The notes: generated by a model from the letters alone, not told the origin. Shown: positions 22,655 to 34,741, counted from the stretch's first letter. The stretch is 64,000 nt of DNA from Crocodylus rhombifer (GCA_038503035.1 JAVSML010024323.1:1-64000), one strand, 5' to 3'. Translations and numbers: made by a program.

Positions 22655-22770
22655 GCTATGAGCATAAAGAACCTAAATAAAAAGGAACAGACTGCTCATT
22701 GTTTCATCTGGGGAATGGTACCACAACTAATGCACTACTATGCCGTGATTATATTCAACGTGCATGCTAA
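22655..22770 (+). repeat. Unknown dispersed repeat, copy B
   Basis: Inverted relative to copy A at 18601-18720. Shared words include ctgctcattgtttcatctgggg and ggaacaga. A translated match (AHCFIWG, then PxLM) may only reflect DNA similarity. Confidence 0.6.
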
Positions 22771-23424
22771 GAATAGGAATAAAACACTGGACCATGTGAC
22801 CAAGATGTGCAAGCGTGGTCAGCTGAAATAATACTGTACACTGAAATAAATCATGCATCTTCTCCTTTGGCTGCTACATATATTGGAGATTTAAAAACCT
22901 GTTTCATTGGGCCAAAATGTTACTGAATTAAGCTGTTAGACAACTTTTACCACTGAAGACTTGTGTGCTGAAGATTTTAGTAATGATCCTATGCACTGTT
23001 AAGTATGTGGATGCAGGTAACTTCCATTTTGTTATTACTAAGCATTATGGGAATGAATGCTAAAGAGACAGTCAAATTTATGTATGGGCAGCAATGATCT
23101 AACCAGTGACATGTCTATCTAGCTTAAGTAATTATAAGGCACCTATCACCATTATATCTAAGTGCTACTTAGACATTTGGAAGTCAGTTACAGAAGTTAC
23201 AACAATAACTTTGCTGAATGTACACATTTTGGAAAGACACCTCATATATATTCTGTATTTGAGATAATTTCCCTGACCCTACAAGAACATTTACAGAAAA
23301 AGGCACATATATATCCAGTCATATAAACTTGTGTTTTTGTTGTTTTGTTTTGTTTTTTAAGAGAAGAGGAAAGCAACATTACTAGAGAAAAAAATAATTG
23401 CTACAACTCCAGCTAGAAAATAGG

Positions 23425-23851
23425 TAGGGACCTACCAAATTCACGTTGGAAGTAGAGTGCACAGTGGCAACTTTAATCATGCATATTGCCCTGCAAGCAC
23501 CTCGCCCCCTGCCCTCCCCCACTCCCACTGCTGATTAGCAGAAGTCCCTGCCATTCCCTCCTGACCAGCAGGAAAGCTAAAACTGTGGTTTGAAACATAG
23601 AGCTGTTTTTGCTTCCCTGCCAGTCAGTAGCAAACAGCAGATCCATCTGGAGGCCCCTCAGCCAATCAGTGGAAGGAGGCCAAAATGGTACCATATTTAA
23701 AACCGCAGTTTTTGCCTCCCTGCTGATCAGAAGCAAGCTGCAAGTTGGGCCCCTCCACCAATCAGCAGAGGGAGGGGGGCCATGGGGGAACCTGTAAGAT
23801 GAAAGGAGCAACAGTGCACCCCACTTCCGCCATGAAATTGGTAGGTCCCTA
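23425..23851. mobile_element. hAT-type MITE, 427 bp
   Basis: The ends are tagggacctaccaaattcac and, read inward from the right, tagggacctaccaatttcat. Flanks aaaatagg (23417-23424) and aaaataga (23852-23859) match at 7 of 8. The inside holds repeated words about dinucleotide-rich ctgctgatcag, with no coding sequence I trust. Confidence 0.8.
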
Positions 23852-23859
23852 AAAATAGA

Positions 23860-25112
23860 GTATCTTTATGTCACAAGAACAAAATTTGTCAGGGCACCAT
23901 CTTCAGGGATGGCCATGAAGACCCTGGAGGCCAAGCAAATTCCTTGCACCATGCTTTTGGAACAGACCACCCTTCTTTCAACTGCCATGCCTTGATGCAA
24001 ATTGTTATTAAAGTACAGGAGGCTACCCTGATCTTACACTAATGATCCCCAGGTGTTGGGGATCAATGCCTTATGGGCTAATTGCATGACTCCATTCCAT
24101 CACTAAACCACACCCCATGCCTTGCAGGTGTTTTAAGTCATCAACTGGGTGGGACAGTTGTCCCTACATTTCAAAGTCACAACAGATCTTCCTTCCCAGG
24201 GGCTTTAGCCTTCCTGGTTTCTGCCTTGTTACTCTGGCTGGTCTCATACCCAAGGCCCAATCACTGTTCTAGACCTGGCCTCTGTGTCCCAGCCTTGGTT
24301 TTGCCCTCTTGGATGTCAGACTGCCCCTTTCTATTCCCTGCTCTGGGTTCTGGGGCCCTACGCCCTGCCTTGCTCCAGGCTCTGCAGCCCCACACTCTGC
24401 CTTACTCTGGGCTCTGCACCTGCTCTGCCTTGAGCCTGCAGGACTCAAGGCAATCATGTGCCCCTAGGGCACTAATGGGACCTCCAAACCACCCCTGTAG
24501 TCCTAAACCCAGGCTACTGGTGTAATTTAAAATCAAAACACTTCAGCCTCCTGCTAGGCACCCAAACCCTTGCCAGGCTTAACATAAAATAATCACCAGT
24601 TGTCTGCATAATGAGTCTCTCCCTCTGCACCCAGGTAACTCTTCCTTGCTCTCAGGCCTGCAGAAGTGTTTCCTTCCAGCCCCACTGTAGAATCAGGGGC
24701 CCCGCTGCTGCACTCTGTGACTCTCAGGGCTGGCCTTCTTCACTGGCTCAAACTCAGGGCTCATATAGCTTGGGCCAGAGACCTCTTCTGGTTATGGAGT
24801 GCCCCTGTCAGCTGACCTGACTACAGGGCTGTCCCTTAACCCCTGATCTGCTGGCTGCCTGGGCTGCAAAGACTCTGCCCTTAAAGGGCCAAGATTCCCT
24901 GTTACAGTCAGGTTTAACTTAATATTCTCATATTGTTTTAATTTATTTTTAAATACCCTCTTTAATAGTTAGCATGTGCACATGAATAAGAGACAAAAAG
25001 CAAGTGACTGGAAGCAGGCCTCCTTAAAAAAAGTGTTGCTAACTTAGATATAAGAATTAGAGTGGGAGCTCTTTTAATGTTTCTAACTTGCTCTTATATC
25101 AAATGCTTAAAC
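23860..25112. other. No gene seen, GC-richer patch
   Basis: About 24080-24910 is more GC-rich, with CCTGCTCTG-like words. I could not find repeat ends or a coding sequence. Confidence 0.4.
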
Positions 25113-25544
25113 TTAGGCTATGCCTAGACAAGGAAGTTTCACTTGTTTAAATAAAATCATGATTTTAAATGGAATAGATTAAACCAATAAAACCTTTCTT
25201 TCTGGACACTTATTTTGGTTTAAACTGGATTTAATTAGCTGGAGTAGTGCTTCTCAACCAGGGTGCCAGCACACCATGGAGCATCCTGAGATCCTTTCAA
25301 GGAAGCTGTTGGTTGCCACACAATGTTAGCACTCTTAGCTGTGTAAATATGATTCACAAGATAAACCTAGCGATTTAAAAATGGAATTCAAAGTATCATA
25401 GACATTCTGCTGTTTCACCCCTTCTCAGTTTTTTGCAACAGAAGAATTCCTCTATTATTTTCTGTAGTCAAAAAACTTGTGGATTCTTAATAGTTGGCAT
25501 TTTATGTGGGGTGCTTTGAGATTTAAAAAGTTGAAAACAAAATG
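25113..25544. mobile_element. Two short MITE-like pieces
   Basis: 25113-25240 starts ggctatgcctagacaagg, a MITE-type end seen again (inverted) near 3609-3635. 25245-25544 starts tagtgcttctcaaccagggtg and ends agttgaaaacaaaatg, which resembles the reverse complement of a cagtggttctcaacc-type hAT end. No clear target duplications were found. Confidence 0.45.
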
Positions 25545-25617
25545 AATGTCCAAGTAGGAGTTGGCAGCAGTTTTATTGAGCAGTTACACTACCTTGTATT
25601 GCGGTGTTATTTTGTTG

Positions 25618-26483
25618 ACTCAGGCTGCATACAGACATTTGGTTTCTCATGGGAGATTCACTTTTCTCCCACTGGAAAGCACAAATGTACAGATGGTCAG
25701 CTTTTTTCTCCTAGAGCAGAAATGGCTGGTCCAGGAGAAAAATAACCTGGGAATAACCAGGGTTAAATTACTGCTGGGAGAGTTTATTTTGCAGAGCAAA
25801 TGCTTGTACAACTTACTGTCCTGCAAGAAGCCATAATACAGTCTTCTGGCATCCCAGAGTGTTTGCTTCTGTCTCCTCCCTACACCCCAGGAGACAATGT
25901 GTCAGTTGAGCTGGACTCTACTGCTCCAGCCAAGCAGGGAGCAGAACATGACCCTTTCACAATTCCACATTGTACTGTGGGGTGACAAAGGCTAATTCTG
26001 AGCAGTCTGGGTCAGCCGATCAGGACTACTCTGTGTATTGTTGCCTTTTATTGCCAGGTAGAGTGAGGGAACCTGCATGACTGGTGAACTCAGACTGGGT
26101 GGTGGAGAGTCCTATGGAAGCAGAGGGGGCTTTGCAGCTGGCCATCAGCAAGGGTGTTTGCAGCCTCCCGCTACCAGCTTGAGTGCCTGGCCATCTGCAA
26201 ACCTCCCTCCAGCCCGGCCAGCTGCAAAACCCACCCCACCACTCCCATGGGATGCTGTACCACACCATCAGTCTGAGATCACCAGCCAAGCCTGCTGCAC
26301 AGCATGCTGAGATGTTTGCACAGGGGCCTCTGGCTACATAGGTGTAGCACTGCAAGCTCTCTGCTCTGCAGGGGCTGATCATGGGAATGTCTGTTCAGGT
26401 ATTTCCAGGTAAGTTTTTATACCAGGAGAACAAACCAGAGACAATTCTCCCAGGTCATTTGAACATACTTATGTAGTCTCAGT
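25618..26483. mobile_element. Possible MITE with imperfect inverted ends
   Basis: Left actcaggctgcatacagacatttg and right (read inward) actgagactacataagtatg align roughly. No target duplication was recognised, so this is tentative. No coding sequence. Confidence 0.33.
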
Positions 26484-27130
26484 TTTTCAGGTAGCTGAGC
26501 TCTAATACTTTTATACCATTCCAGGATTACACAAAGGATTGGAACCCCTTTTTGACAGGGGGAAAATGAAAGCTGGGAAAAAGAATGCCTACAGGGAAAC
26601 CCTGGAAAGAGCCAAATTCTGCAAAAAAAAATTAGGCTAATGATTAGGTTTCATTGTTATTATTTCTGCTCACAATAAAGACAAACTCCAAAATGTGTAA
26701 TCTGTTTGTAACAGACTTGGAATTTTAATTGCTTACTGGATGGACGGCAAAAATTGTGGTTATTGTAACTTATAGTAAATACAACTATTATTGAGCATTA
26801 TTTAACTTTACAAGTACCCCAGAAAATCCTCAAAGAAACAAGTAAGGAAATAGGTCATGCCCTAAATAGTAGGGCTGTTCTCACAGCATCATTTTGTTTC
26901 AATTTCCATTTCGCTGTTTCAGTGGGACAGTGTTTCATTTCGAGTTTTGTTTCATTTCAAAGCACTGTTCTGTTTCATTTCATCAAAACCATTTCACTGT
27001 TTCAATGCTGTTTTGACATTTCACTCATAGGCTATAATGGGAAGCATGAAACTGCCTATAACTTTGTCATTTTTGGAAGATTTGGATGAAGAGCAGGGAT
27101 GCCAGCTCCTTCTGAGAGCATGAAGTCTGT

Positions 27131-27345
27131 CAAGTTTCAAGGAGATAGGTACAGGGGTTTCTGGGAAACTGCACCTCAAAGTCTTGAAAGCAAAACTTGT
27201 GTCACTTGTAAGTGTGAAAGCACAGGGGGGTGAAAACAGCAGACATTGTAGCCACTGCTCAGGCCATGAAGCCTGCCAAGTTTCAAGGAGATAGGTGCAG
27301 GGGTTTCTGGGAAACAGCACCTCAAGATGCTGACAAACAAAACTC
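27131..27345. repeat. 146-bp direct repeat near hAT end
   Basis: The words caagtttcaaggagataggt and caggggtttctgggaaac recur at a spacing of 146 bases (27131 and 27277). The same unit, inverted and diverged, makes the array at 19.35-19.76 kb. Confidence 0.65.
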
Positions 27346-27667
27346 ATGATGTGTGACTTCGTGTGTGTGTTAAGTCACACCCTCACTGGTGCTGGGGCCT
27401 CTACATGACATGGTAGTGTGCCCCAATAAGGTCTCCTCCTCCCCTACAGCCTCAGCCTGGTCCATCACTTTAAATAACAACAGATAATAACTTAGTAAGC
27501 AGCACAGCAGCACTAGCAGCATCTCAGCCAGCCTTCTCTCCTTTCCTGCAGGAGCTTCTTCTCCAGCAGTTGCTGGAGAACTCTCCCTGCCAGCCCCAGC
27601 CCTGGGGCTCAGATGTGCACAGGGCCCTGTGTCCTTCCGGTCAGCTGACCGGGAACAGATGCTAGGG

Positions 27668-28278
27668 GTGTTGGTCTAAGGACATGGCACTGGCAGACAA
27701 GGTTCTTTGGGTCGATCTAATTTGGTATTTTTTAGTAAACTAACTGAACAGTTAGAAAAATATATTTTAGCAAGCTTTCATATTGAAAAACTCTTTGTCA
27801 GGCTGAGGAAGCACCTTCAGTTAGTATGTGTGCTGTTCCTAGATGGAAAGAATAGTAAAGAAGCCAGAGGCTGGCATGCAATGCAGGCAAGAAAGCCAGT
27901 CAGTGAAAATGGAAATGGTGGAGTCAGGGGGTGAGGGACAGGCTGGGGTGGGAGTGGAAAGGGGGATGTAGCAGCACAGGTAAAAATGAAGAAGTACCTG
28001 GGGAGTCAGATGTCCAGCAGGTTGTAGTGTGTCAGAATTCCACTGTCTATATTGAATCCATCAGTTTCTGTACCTAGGAGGTTGATGAAGTGCAGTTCAT
28101 AGGCTCATCTGTGGCAAGTGGTTTGTAAATTCAAACAAGCACTGAACCTCACTAACCTCATCACCAGAAGCCAACTTCCTACAGTCCAAAACACACCAAA
28201 TGGATCCAGGCCATGCCATGACAAGACATGTAAAACCTGCCAACAATATCTTCGGTATGGAGATATCTTCACCGTTAG
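27668..28278. mobile_element. Penelope-like element, left part
   Basis: 27668-27790 matches the Penelope-like terminal words ggtctaaggacat...aaggttctttggg also seen at 50.57 and 55.14 kb. From about 28118 the plus strand reads KQALNLTNLITRSQLPT and then CHDKTCKTCQQY, the linker ahead of the GIY-YIG domain of Penelope-like proteins. The terminal part is in the opposite sense to the coding part, a head-to-head arrangement known for these elements. The run stops at 28278, where an LTR-like insert begins. Confidence 0.6.
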
Positions 28279-29264
28279 TGTGTCCGTTCAGGGTACCGTT
28301 GGATCCCCTGGTTCTTGCCTGCCATGACTTCCGTCTTGTTAAGGAAACGGGGAGGAAAGAGATGGTGAGCTAATTAGTACCCGTGGAAGGACCACGCTTG
28401 GTCTATTTCATAATCTAAGTGCTTTTTTATTCTCTTTTTACAGGAAACCAGTATGGAGGCAGCAACTTGTCCATGTCATTCCTGGGATCACCCCCGTAGT
28501 CCAAAGAGGATCCCCGGCTCCGTAATTGGGAAGGTAAGTGAGGGATGCTTTCTGGTCACTTGGGCTGTGTGGGACGGTCCGTGCCTGTAGAATCCCCTTC
28601 GCGCCCGCTCACCCTGTGAAGGGAGTCTCTGGACTTCTCAGTTTTTATTAGAGTCCTTGTCCGCTCCCTTTATTCACAAAGAATGAGAAGAATAAAAGAA
28701 AAAACTTTCTTTGTTTGGTCCCAGCTGGGTTTTCCACTGCTAATTGCCTCCTTGTTAAGGACGCCACCCAGCCTCCATTGGTGTGTGGAGCCAGCGTGTA
28801 GGTTCACTAGTTCTCCCGCAGCCAGGTCTCACCCTCTCGGCCCCCGGCGTCCCTCTCCCTTCAGGGTCTGCTTGTTCCTGGGTCTCTTCAGGGGTCTGGA
28901 CAGGGGACACTCCCGCCAAGCCCCCTTGCTTCCCATCGGCTCTCTCCACCCTGCTGCAGAAACCACGACTTCTATCTTCCCCACAACTCACCGCCGTTCC
29001 CACGGATTCCCGATAAGTAGTACGTGGGTCTGGGCTCCAGCTGATCCTGCGATGTGGATCCTCCCTCTTGGATCCTCTTCCCCGGAGAGCCTTCCCCACA
29101 GCTCCTCTCTGGTCCTTTGTGGTGCCTGAAGGCCCCTTCCCCTCAGGAGCATTATCCTCATATCCCCCAGGCACTGAGCCCCATTGGCTCTCCACGGGCA
29201 TGGGGTGTCTCCTCCCCCACCGGCTAATAATGACTTTCAGCTGTGTGAATTTTCCCCAGTAACA
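28279..29264 (-). mobile_element. Probable solo LTR inserted in the Penelope-like element
   Basis: Read on the minus strand it starts TGTTACTGGGG and ends GAACGGACACA, so TG...CA. It is GC-rich, with several AATAAA signals in the last third (near 28426, 28645 and 28671). The Penelope-like reading resumes after it. No exact target duplication was seen (gttag against gggct), so the borders may be off. Long open frames within it on both strands have no protein-family match that I recognise. Confidence 0.48.
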
Positions 29265-29472
29265 GGGCTTTGGTCTGGAGCCCTGTTACATTAATGATAT
29301 GATACACATCTGCATCAGGGCACCAAATGCCCTGATGGAAAATATGTGGAGACACTAAGCAACAATTGCGCACCAGAATGAGTGCACACTGAAAATCTAT
29401 CAAAGACAAGAACAGAATACCACCTGTCTCCAATCTCTCAGGCCTGATCCTTAAAGGGAATTTACAAACCAC
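29265..29472 (+). pseudogene. Penelope-like GIY-YIG endonuclease remnant
   Basis: Plus-strand frames give NVIYMI, the start of a GIY-YIG domain, then, one frame over, CGDTKQQLRTRMSAH, where family members have a YxGxT and an arginine-rich helix. A stop and a frame change lie inside. It would be the C-terminal nuclease that nicks target DNA for Penelope-like retrotransposition. It follows the linker seen at 28118-28278 once the LTR-like insert is removed in thought. Confidence 0.6.
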
Positions 29473-31250
29473 TTTTCACAAATGAGCCTAAGAACTGGAA
29501 TGCTGAACACATTCTTGCTTGGAACACTGTTCATGGGACAGGACAGGTATACCTGGGCAGCCATAAACAGATCCAGCCACATCTGGCTGCAGCTTGCCTA
29601 GTAAGCCAGGGGGCTGCACAGCAGTGGATCCATGTCCTCGGTGAAATAGGCAACCACCAAGGCCTGAGCACTACCTACCTGATGGTGGGGTCTGCTGCCT
29701 CTGGACACCACCATGGAAGCCATGCCCTTGGCCCATGTTGGCAGTGCCTGTGGTGAAGGAGGAGACTGGCTGGTGGATGGTGTGCTGGCATGGGACAGTG
29801 GATCCCTCTCTTCCACATCCCCCTGCCTCTGCCATTCTCTGACTCTTTTTCCCCAGCACCTCCATCCATTGATTCAGGCTTCAGCTACTTCACCCTTGGG
29901 TCAAACATGGCAGCCAGCACATGGACGGTCCTGGACCACAAGGGATCAAGCCATTTCCTGATGCCTTACTTCAGCTGCCTCACCAGTGCCTGCACATCTG
30001 GTGACAGCAGCTTGCCCCAGCCAGGAACACTGATCCCCTGGAAGTTCTCCATTTGGCTCTGAAGTTCCCCCACTACAGGGATCATCTGGCTAAGGAGGGC
30101 ATCGCCAGTGCTGAGGGTCTTGGTGGCCTCAAGGAAGGGCTTGAGGACCACCAAGATCTGTGATATGGTATAACACTCTGCTCTGTTAAGGGGTCCGCTG
30201 ATCCCAATCTCCCCAAGCAAGGCCATCTCATGGATGGCTGTCTGTGCTCCACCAGCCTCTTGAGCATCAGGTATGTGAAGTTCCACTGAGTATCCACATC
30301 CTGCATGATTTTGTGCTGTGGGATGCTCAGTTCTGCCTGTTTGCTGCAGCATCTTGCCCCTCTTGATGCTCTGGTGGAAGTAGCCTGCCACCTTGAGCTT
30401 GCTGGTGGTGCTGGCACCATCACTGGCAGCCCCGTCCCCATCCAAGGCATCTCTGACAATGAGCTGGAACTTGTGTGCCACACAGCAGATGCCAATAAAG
30501 TTGGTATATGGACTGCCTTGACCATATTTGCTCTATTTTCGGTGACCATGAAAATGGGTGAGCTCACCCTGCCCAATGAGCCATCCCAGCACCAAGCGGT
30601 TCATTGCTCCCATGGCTGTTACCGTGTGAGACTCATCCATCACCTTGGCTTAAAGGAGAGCCCACTGATGGCTTGACTGGTCACACCAGTGCCCTGTGAG
30701 GGAGAGGTATGCATGATCTCCACCCCGGTTGCTCCAAAAGTCCAAGGTAAAGTGTAAGGTCACCTGCGGACCTGTCGTGCACAGCCTCTCTCTCAAGTAC
30801 TCATGCAGAGAGGGCACCACTGTCCTGCTGGAGGTTGTGCATGCAGGCACTTGGTATGATGGGGGCATGAGTGCCATGAGCCGCCTGAACCCTGGATTCT
30901 CAACTAAGGAGAAGGGCTGGCCTTCTACAACAAGCATTTCCCCAGTATTCTGGATTATCTTGCTCACCTTTGAAAGGTGCCCACCTTTCTGTCTGCCTTT
31001 CCCTCACTATTCCAGGGTGGTCTGCCTCTGCTTTGCAGGGATGGGGCTTTGGAGCAAGAGGGGGACTTCCCTTTGGGCATGGTCCCACTGGTGCCAGGCT
31101 GAGGTGGAGCAAGGGCAAGGGTGTGGTGCCTGTGGAGATGCATCAGCATCACCATGGTGCTCACATGTTTTGTTCCTTTGCCTCAGCTGGTTTTGGCTTG
31201 GCTGTGCAGGCAGATAACATATGTGGGATCATCTGCCAGCTCAAAATGCC
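29473..31250 (-). pseudogene. hAT transposase remnant (ZBED-like)
   Basis: A hAT transposase cuts and pastes its element. Reading the minus strand downward, a faint BED-type zinc finger lies near 31100-31250 (ICLHSQNQL words). Then comes EMLVVEGQPFSLVENPGFRRLM (about 30870-30935) and AYLSLTGHW near 30690, with the RNase H-like core. AHKFQLIVRDAL follows at about 30440-30480, where hAT proteins have a C-x-x-H pattern, and QHKIMQDVDTQWNFTYLMLKRL near 30235-30310 in another frame. A C-terminal dimerisation block, FMAAQVYLS then SVPSKNVFS, lies near 29500-29570. Several frameshifts and stops make it inactive. Order and words fit ZBED-type hAT proteins well. Confidence 0.82.
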
Positions 31251-31655
31251 CCTGGCGACACTACCCATTTGATTCTGGGATGCGGGTGCGTGTGTGGATG
31301 CTACAATTTTCCCCTCCTCAGCAGGAAGAGGCACAGCATCATGAGGAGTGGACACAGCTGAGCTGCTTCCATCCACACCCTCTACCTCAGCCTCCTCTGA
31401 CATGCCTTCTGGGGAAGGAGACCTGGCTCTAGGGGAAACTTGGGGGGTGTGAAGCACAAACTCAGATGATTCCCTGTCCTTCCCCAGAATTTCCCTTGCT
31501 AGGACACTCAGATCTAGATCCAGCTCCAGCTTTTCCTCTGGCACTGGAAGGCTCAGCATGGGAAGTGTAATGGGGGTCGAGGAAACTGTCATACTGGTGC
31601 TGCTGCTTGTTGTCATGGTGGTGGTGGGGCGGGCAGTATTATGGCTGGTGCTCAT
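31161..31655 (-). pseudogene. Ser/Thr-rich open frame upstream of hAT transposase
   Basis: An open minus-strand frame of about 164 codons begins with a Ser/Thr-rich stretch and includes acidic patches such as EEAEVEG. It ends close to the BED-like finger words. It lies just upstream of the transposase core on the same strand, so it may be the N-terminal region of the same protein, separated by frameshifts. I do not recognise the domain. Confidence 0.4.
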
Positions 31656-31929
31656 GGAGGGAATGCAGACTCAGGCACATGCAGTGGCACTGGCACTGCT
31701 TCCCTCTCCTTGCTGCCTGTAGAACTAGAGGAAGCCCCACACCTTCTTGTTGTAGCAAAGAGGCTGCGTCTCAGTTTCGAAGGGCAGCTCTCCCTCTACC
31801 CCTTCTTCTGCCCCTCCCTGAAGGCTTGCCAGCTGCCTTTCCAGCATGTTTCATGGTGTGTTTCATAGTCTCTTGTCTTTGCCTTGGTGTGATGGAAATT
31901 CTGCTTCTTCTCCTGTAATGTTATCTGAT

Positions 31930-32045
31930 TTATGTAATAGATGTAGATAAGATAATTGTATATATGTGTATTTATGTAGTATATGTATGTTTGTATGTAT
32001 GTATTTATGTAATAAAATAAAAATATATAAATGTATGTATGTTTT
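31930..32045. repeat. TATG-rich microsatellite
   Basis: Imperfect tatgtatg and tttatgtaat repeats with an AT-rich core, inside the hAT element. Confidence 0.7.
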
Positions 32046-32744
32046 TCCCATATAAATTCTATGTTGTAATATACAATATAATTATGCTGTGTTTCCCTGC
32101 ATAGTGAATGGAATGTACACTGTGAGAAAAAGCACAGATTTGAAAAGAATCAAAATAGACTAACAGAAACAAAAAGAGGATTTTGGAGGAGGAATACATT
32201 GAAAAGAATTAATGAATATAATAAAATAAAAGGTATAGAAAGAAAGCAAAAGGTACTGATGAATCCTACTTGCTAGGCTAGCAAGTATGAAACGAATGGT
32301 AGCCTTTGTTATCTAATGCTGCTGAGCTGCTGGAAGATAGCTCAGTAACTGACCCGAAGGCAGAAAGCAACCCAGTTCAAACAATGCTGCTTTTTATGCA
32401 GTTTTTCCATCCCTCCCCCAGAGCGCTGGCATTGGAAGGGACCTCAGGGAAGGATCACAGTCACTGGCCAGCTACACAGTCAATATCAGACAAGTCCTTC
32501 CCCCCTCTAGAGGGAGTCCCCTCTCTCTCCTTACTTTCTGTTTCCTTGTAGACAAGCCCAGCTTCAGGTTTGAAACGTGAAACAGTCTGAAACTTCCAAA
32601 AGGCTTTGACTTCCCCTCATTTAATTTTGAGGCTCTTTCAAAGCCCTTCGTTTCGTTTTGATTTTGCTGTTTTGCACTTGAAACAAGGCAAAACAGCATC
32701 AAAATGAAACAGCCGACAAAATTTTGCCCAGCTCTACTAAATAG

Positions 32745-34741
32745 GTTTCAGTCTTATGACTCAATCTGCAAGCTGATGTGCCCTTATGCCTACATGCAGC
32801 TCACTGCTTTCAGTTTGCCTTTGCAAAATGGAGATTTAAATCAGACTTAATACAGGCAAGTCAAAGTCCAGACTGAAAAAAAGGGAAGAAGAGGGAAGCG
32901 GTCATGATACTGAGAACACAACTTGATCATTCCATTATTTTTCCCCCTTTTTTAAAATTAAAATTTTATAGACAAAACAGCTAAAGAGAGCTTTTGGGAT
33001 GGGCATGAAGCTCCATTTCACCTGAGCAAGTGCTTAATCCTAAACCTATGCCACTATTCATCAGCTTTTGGCAAAGCATTTGAACACATGTTAAAGCCCC
33101 ACCAATGTCAACACAAACTTTGACAGTTGCTTAATATGTCAGTGACATTTTAGCATATGCGTAAGAACTTTGCTGATCTGAGACTTGAATATGTGGAGGG
33201 AGAACTCTTGCAAATCGCTGTAGGGAAGCCATTCTGTTTATGAGACAACATGGAGGAGTTCACAGAGATGGGAATGAGGTATTATCTAAGCTGGTTTTAA
33301 ATAAAAAAATATTTGTAATATTCTACTGTACTGTGAATATATTTTTCTTAAAAAAGAAACAGGAGGCATCTTCCATCCTTTTTCTTTTTATCACGAAGTG
33401 CTGCATCCTTAGCTGGTGCCAAGTGTTATAATCTCAGTGATAACAGCTGAGAATCTTCCCCAAACAATCACTTTCACCATCCATGGGATATTCAAAACTA
33501 TTCTGTGGGGAGTTTTCAAAATGTGGCTTGTTTCTTAGCAGAGCCAATGCGCTTTCCACAGGTCCGTATGGTGAATAAATTGTAACCTTTTAAAATTTCC
33601 AACCGGTGTGATAAAAAATAGTGAACTAATAATAACTCAGGAAGAAAAAAAGGCACTGTTTATCTTATTTTTCTGCTTTAGGATAGAAGAAGGTGGGTAG
33701 CAGATTTTGTCATCTAGGTGATTTTATTGCTCATTTTCCGTTTTGCTTGTTTCTTTGTTTGTTCTTGTGGGTCATAATGACTTTTGGAAGAGAAATAAAT
33801 TGCATTTTCATGGAAATGCAGAGTCTGAGTGTTAGGCAAATGTAAGAGGTAATGATGAAATTTGGATTGGGCTCATATCATGCTACAAGTCTTGATAGTT
33901 TAAAAACATCCTAATAATAATAATAAGAATAATATCAGTTCATGGGTGCTGTTGTGGCAGGGTGGGGGAAATGGCATAAACAGTTATTCTGATTTGATTT
34001 ATAGTGCTTTTGCTTATTGGAAAACTTTACTGTGTGAGGCTTGCCAAGGTCAGTGCTTCTGTTTTCAGATTTCTTTATGAAATAAGAGAAAGCAAGCTAC
34101 ATTTTCAAGTTTTAAAGACTTTGGCATGATGCCAGCCATGAAGCATCCAAGGGGTATTCTGTAATTCATTCAATTGTAACATAAAGTTTTATTAAAGGTA
34201 TGCTAGCATATTCTGTGCTGGCTGCATTAATCAGTAATGTTCCCTTAAATTGGCCACTGTTGTATTAAAGAAATACACACTCTCTGTACTTTGTAACAAT
34301 AATATGTGACAATAATTATAGTGATACCTAAGTGTAGGTGGTCCAGTCAGCATAAATAGCACAATATTTCTCTTATAGACACTTGATCAAACATGTCTGA
34401 GTGCTGTTTTGAGGCTTGAAGGTTATGATAACTGAAATCAAATGAAATAATTTGCTGACTTTTTTAGATCCTTATTTAATAGAGCACTGATTCCTTTGTC
34501 TGTGTATGTGTGTGTGCAAGTGTGTGTTTGTGCATGTACTACATATACATCCACACACATGTACACACACCCTCCCAGAGGAAAAGATTATGCACCCTCA
34601 CACTGAAAGAGTTGTAGATAAAAGTGCTCAGTCCTAGAAGAAAATAAAATATAGTTTCATGCTATGACTTTAGCTCTCTATTTGGGAAGAAGTTCCAGTA
34701 AATTAGGTTGCTGTGTTAAATCCTCTTGACCTCAGCTGATG
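32745..34741. other. No gene seen
   Basis: AT-rich DNA with a short taa triplet run at about 33912-33930 and a gt-rich patch at 34500-34530. No coding sequence supported. Confidence 0.45.

Larger units (their letters stand above)
26870..32736 (-). mobile_element. Full-ended hAT transposon with nested insertions
   Basis: The element starts tagggctgttc and ends cagctcta, giving short inverted ends (TAGGGCTG against TAGAGCTG). Both flanks carry ctaaatag (26862-26869 and 32737-32744), an exact 8-bp target duplication as made by hAT transposases. The minus strand inside encodes a broken hAT transposase. About 1.8 kb of the 5.87 kb is a later Penelope-like insertion that itself carries a probable LTR. 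Shared terminal repeats link it to the MITE near 19 kb. Confidence 0.82.

Noticed and set aside
28683..29201. Two 148-codon frames on opposite strands
   Set aside because: GC-rich LTR-like DNA gives long frames on both strands; neither resembles a protein family I know.
26862..32744. Possibility that the two ctaaatag words are a chance match
   Set aside because: They flank opposed TAGRGCTG ends exactly and enclose a hAT transposase on one strand, so a real 8-bp duplication is the better reading.
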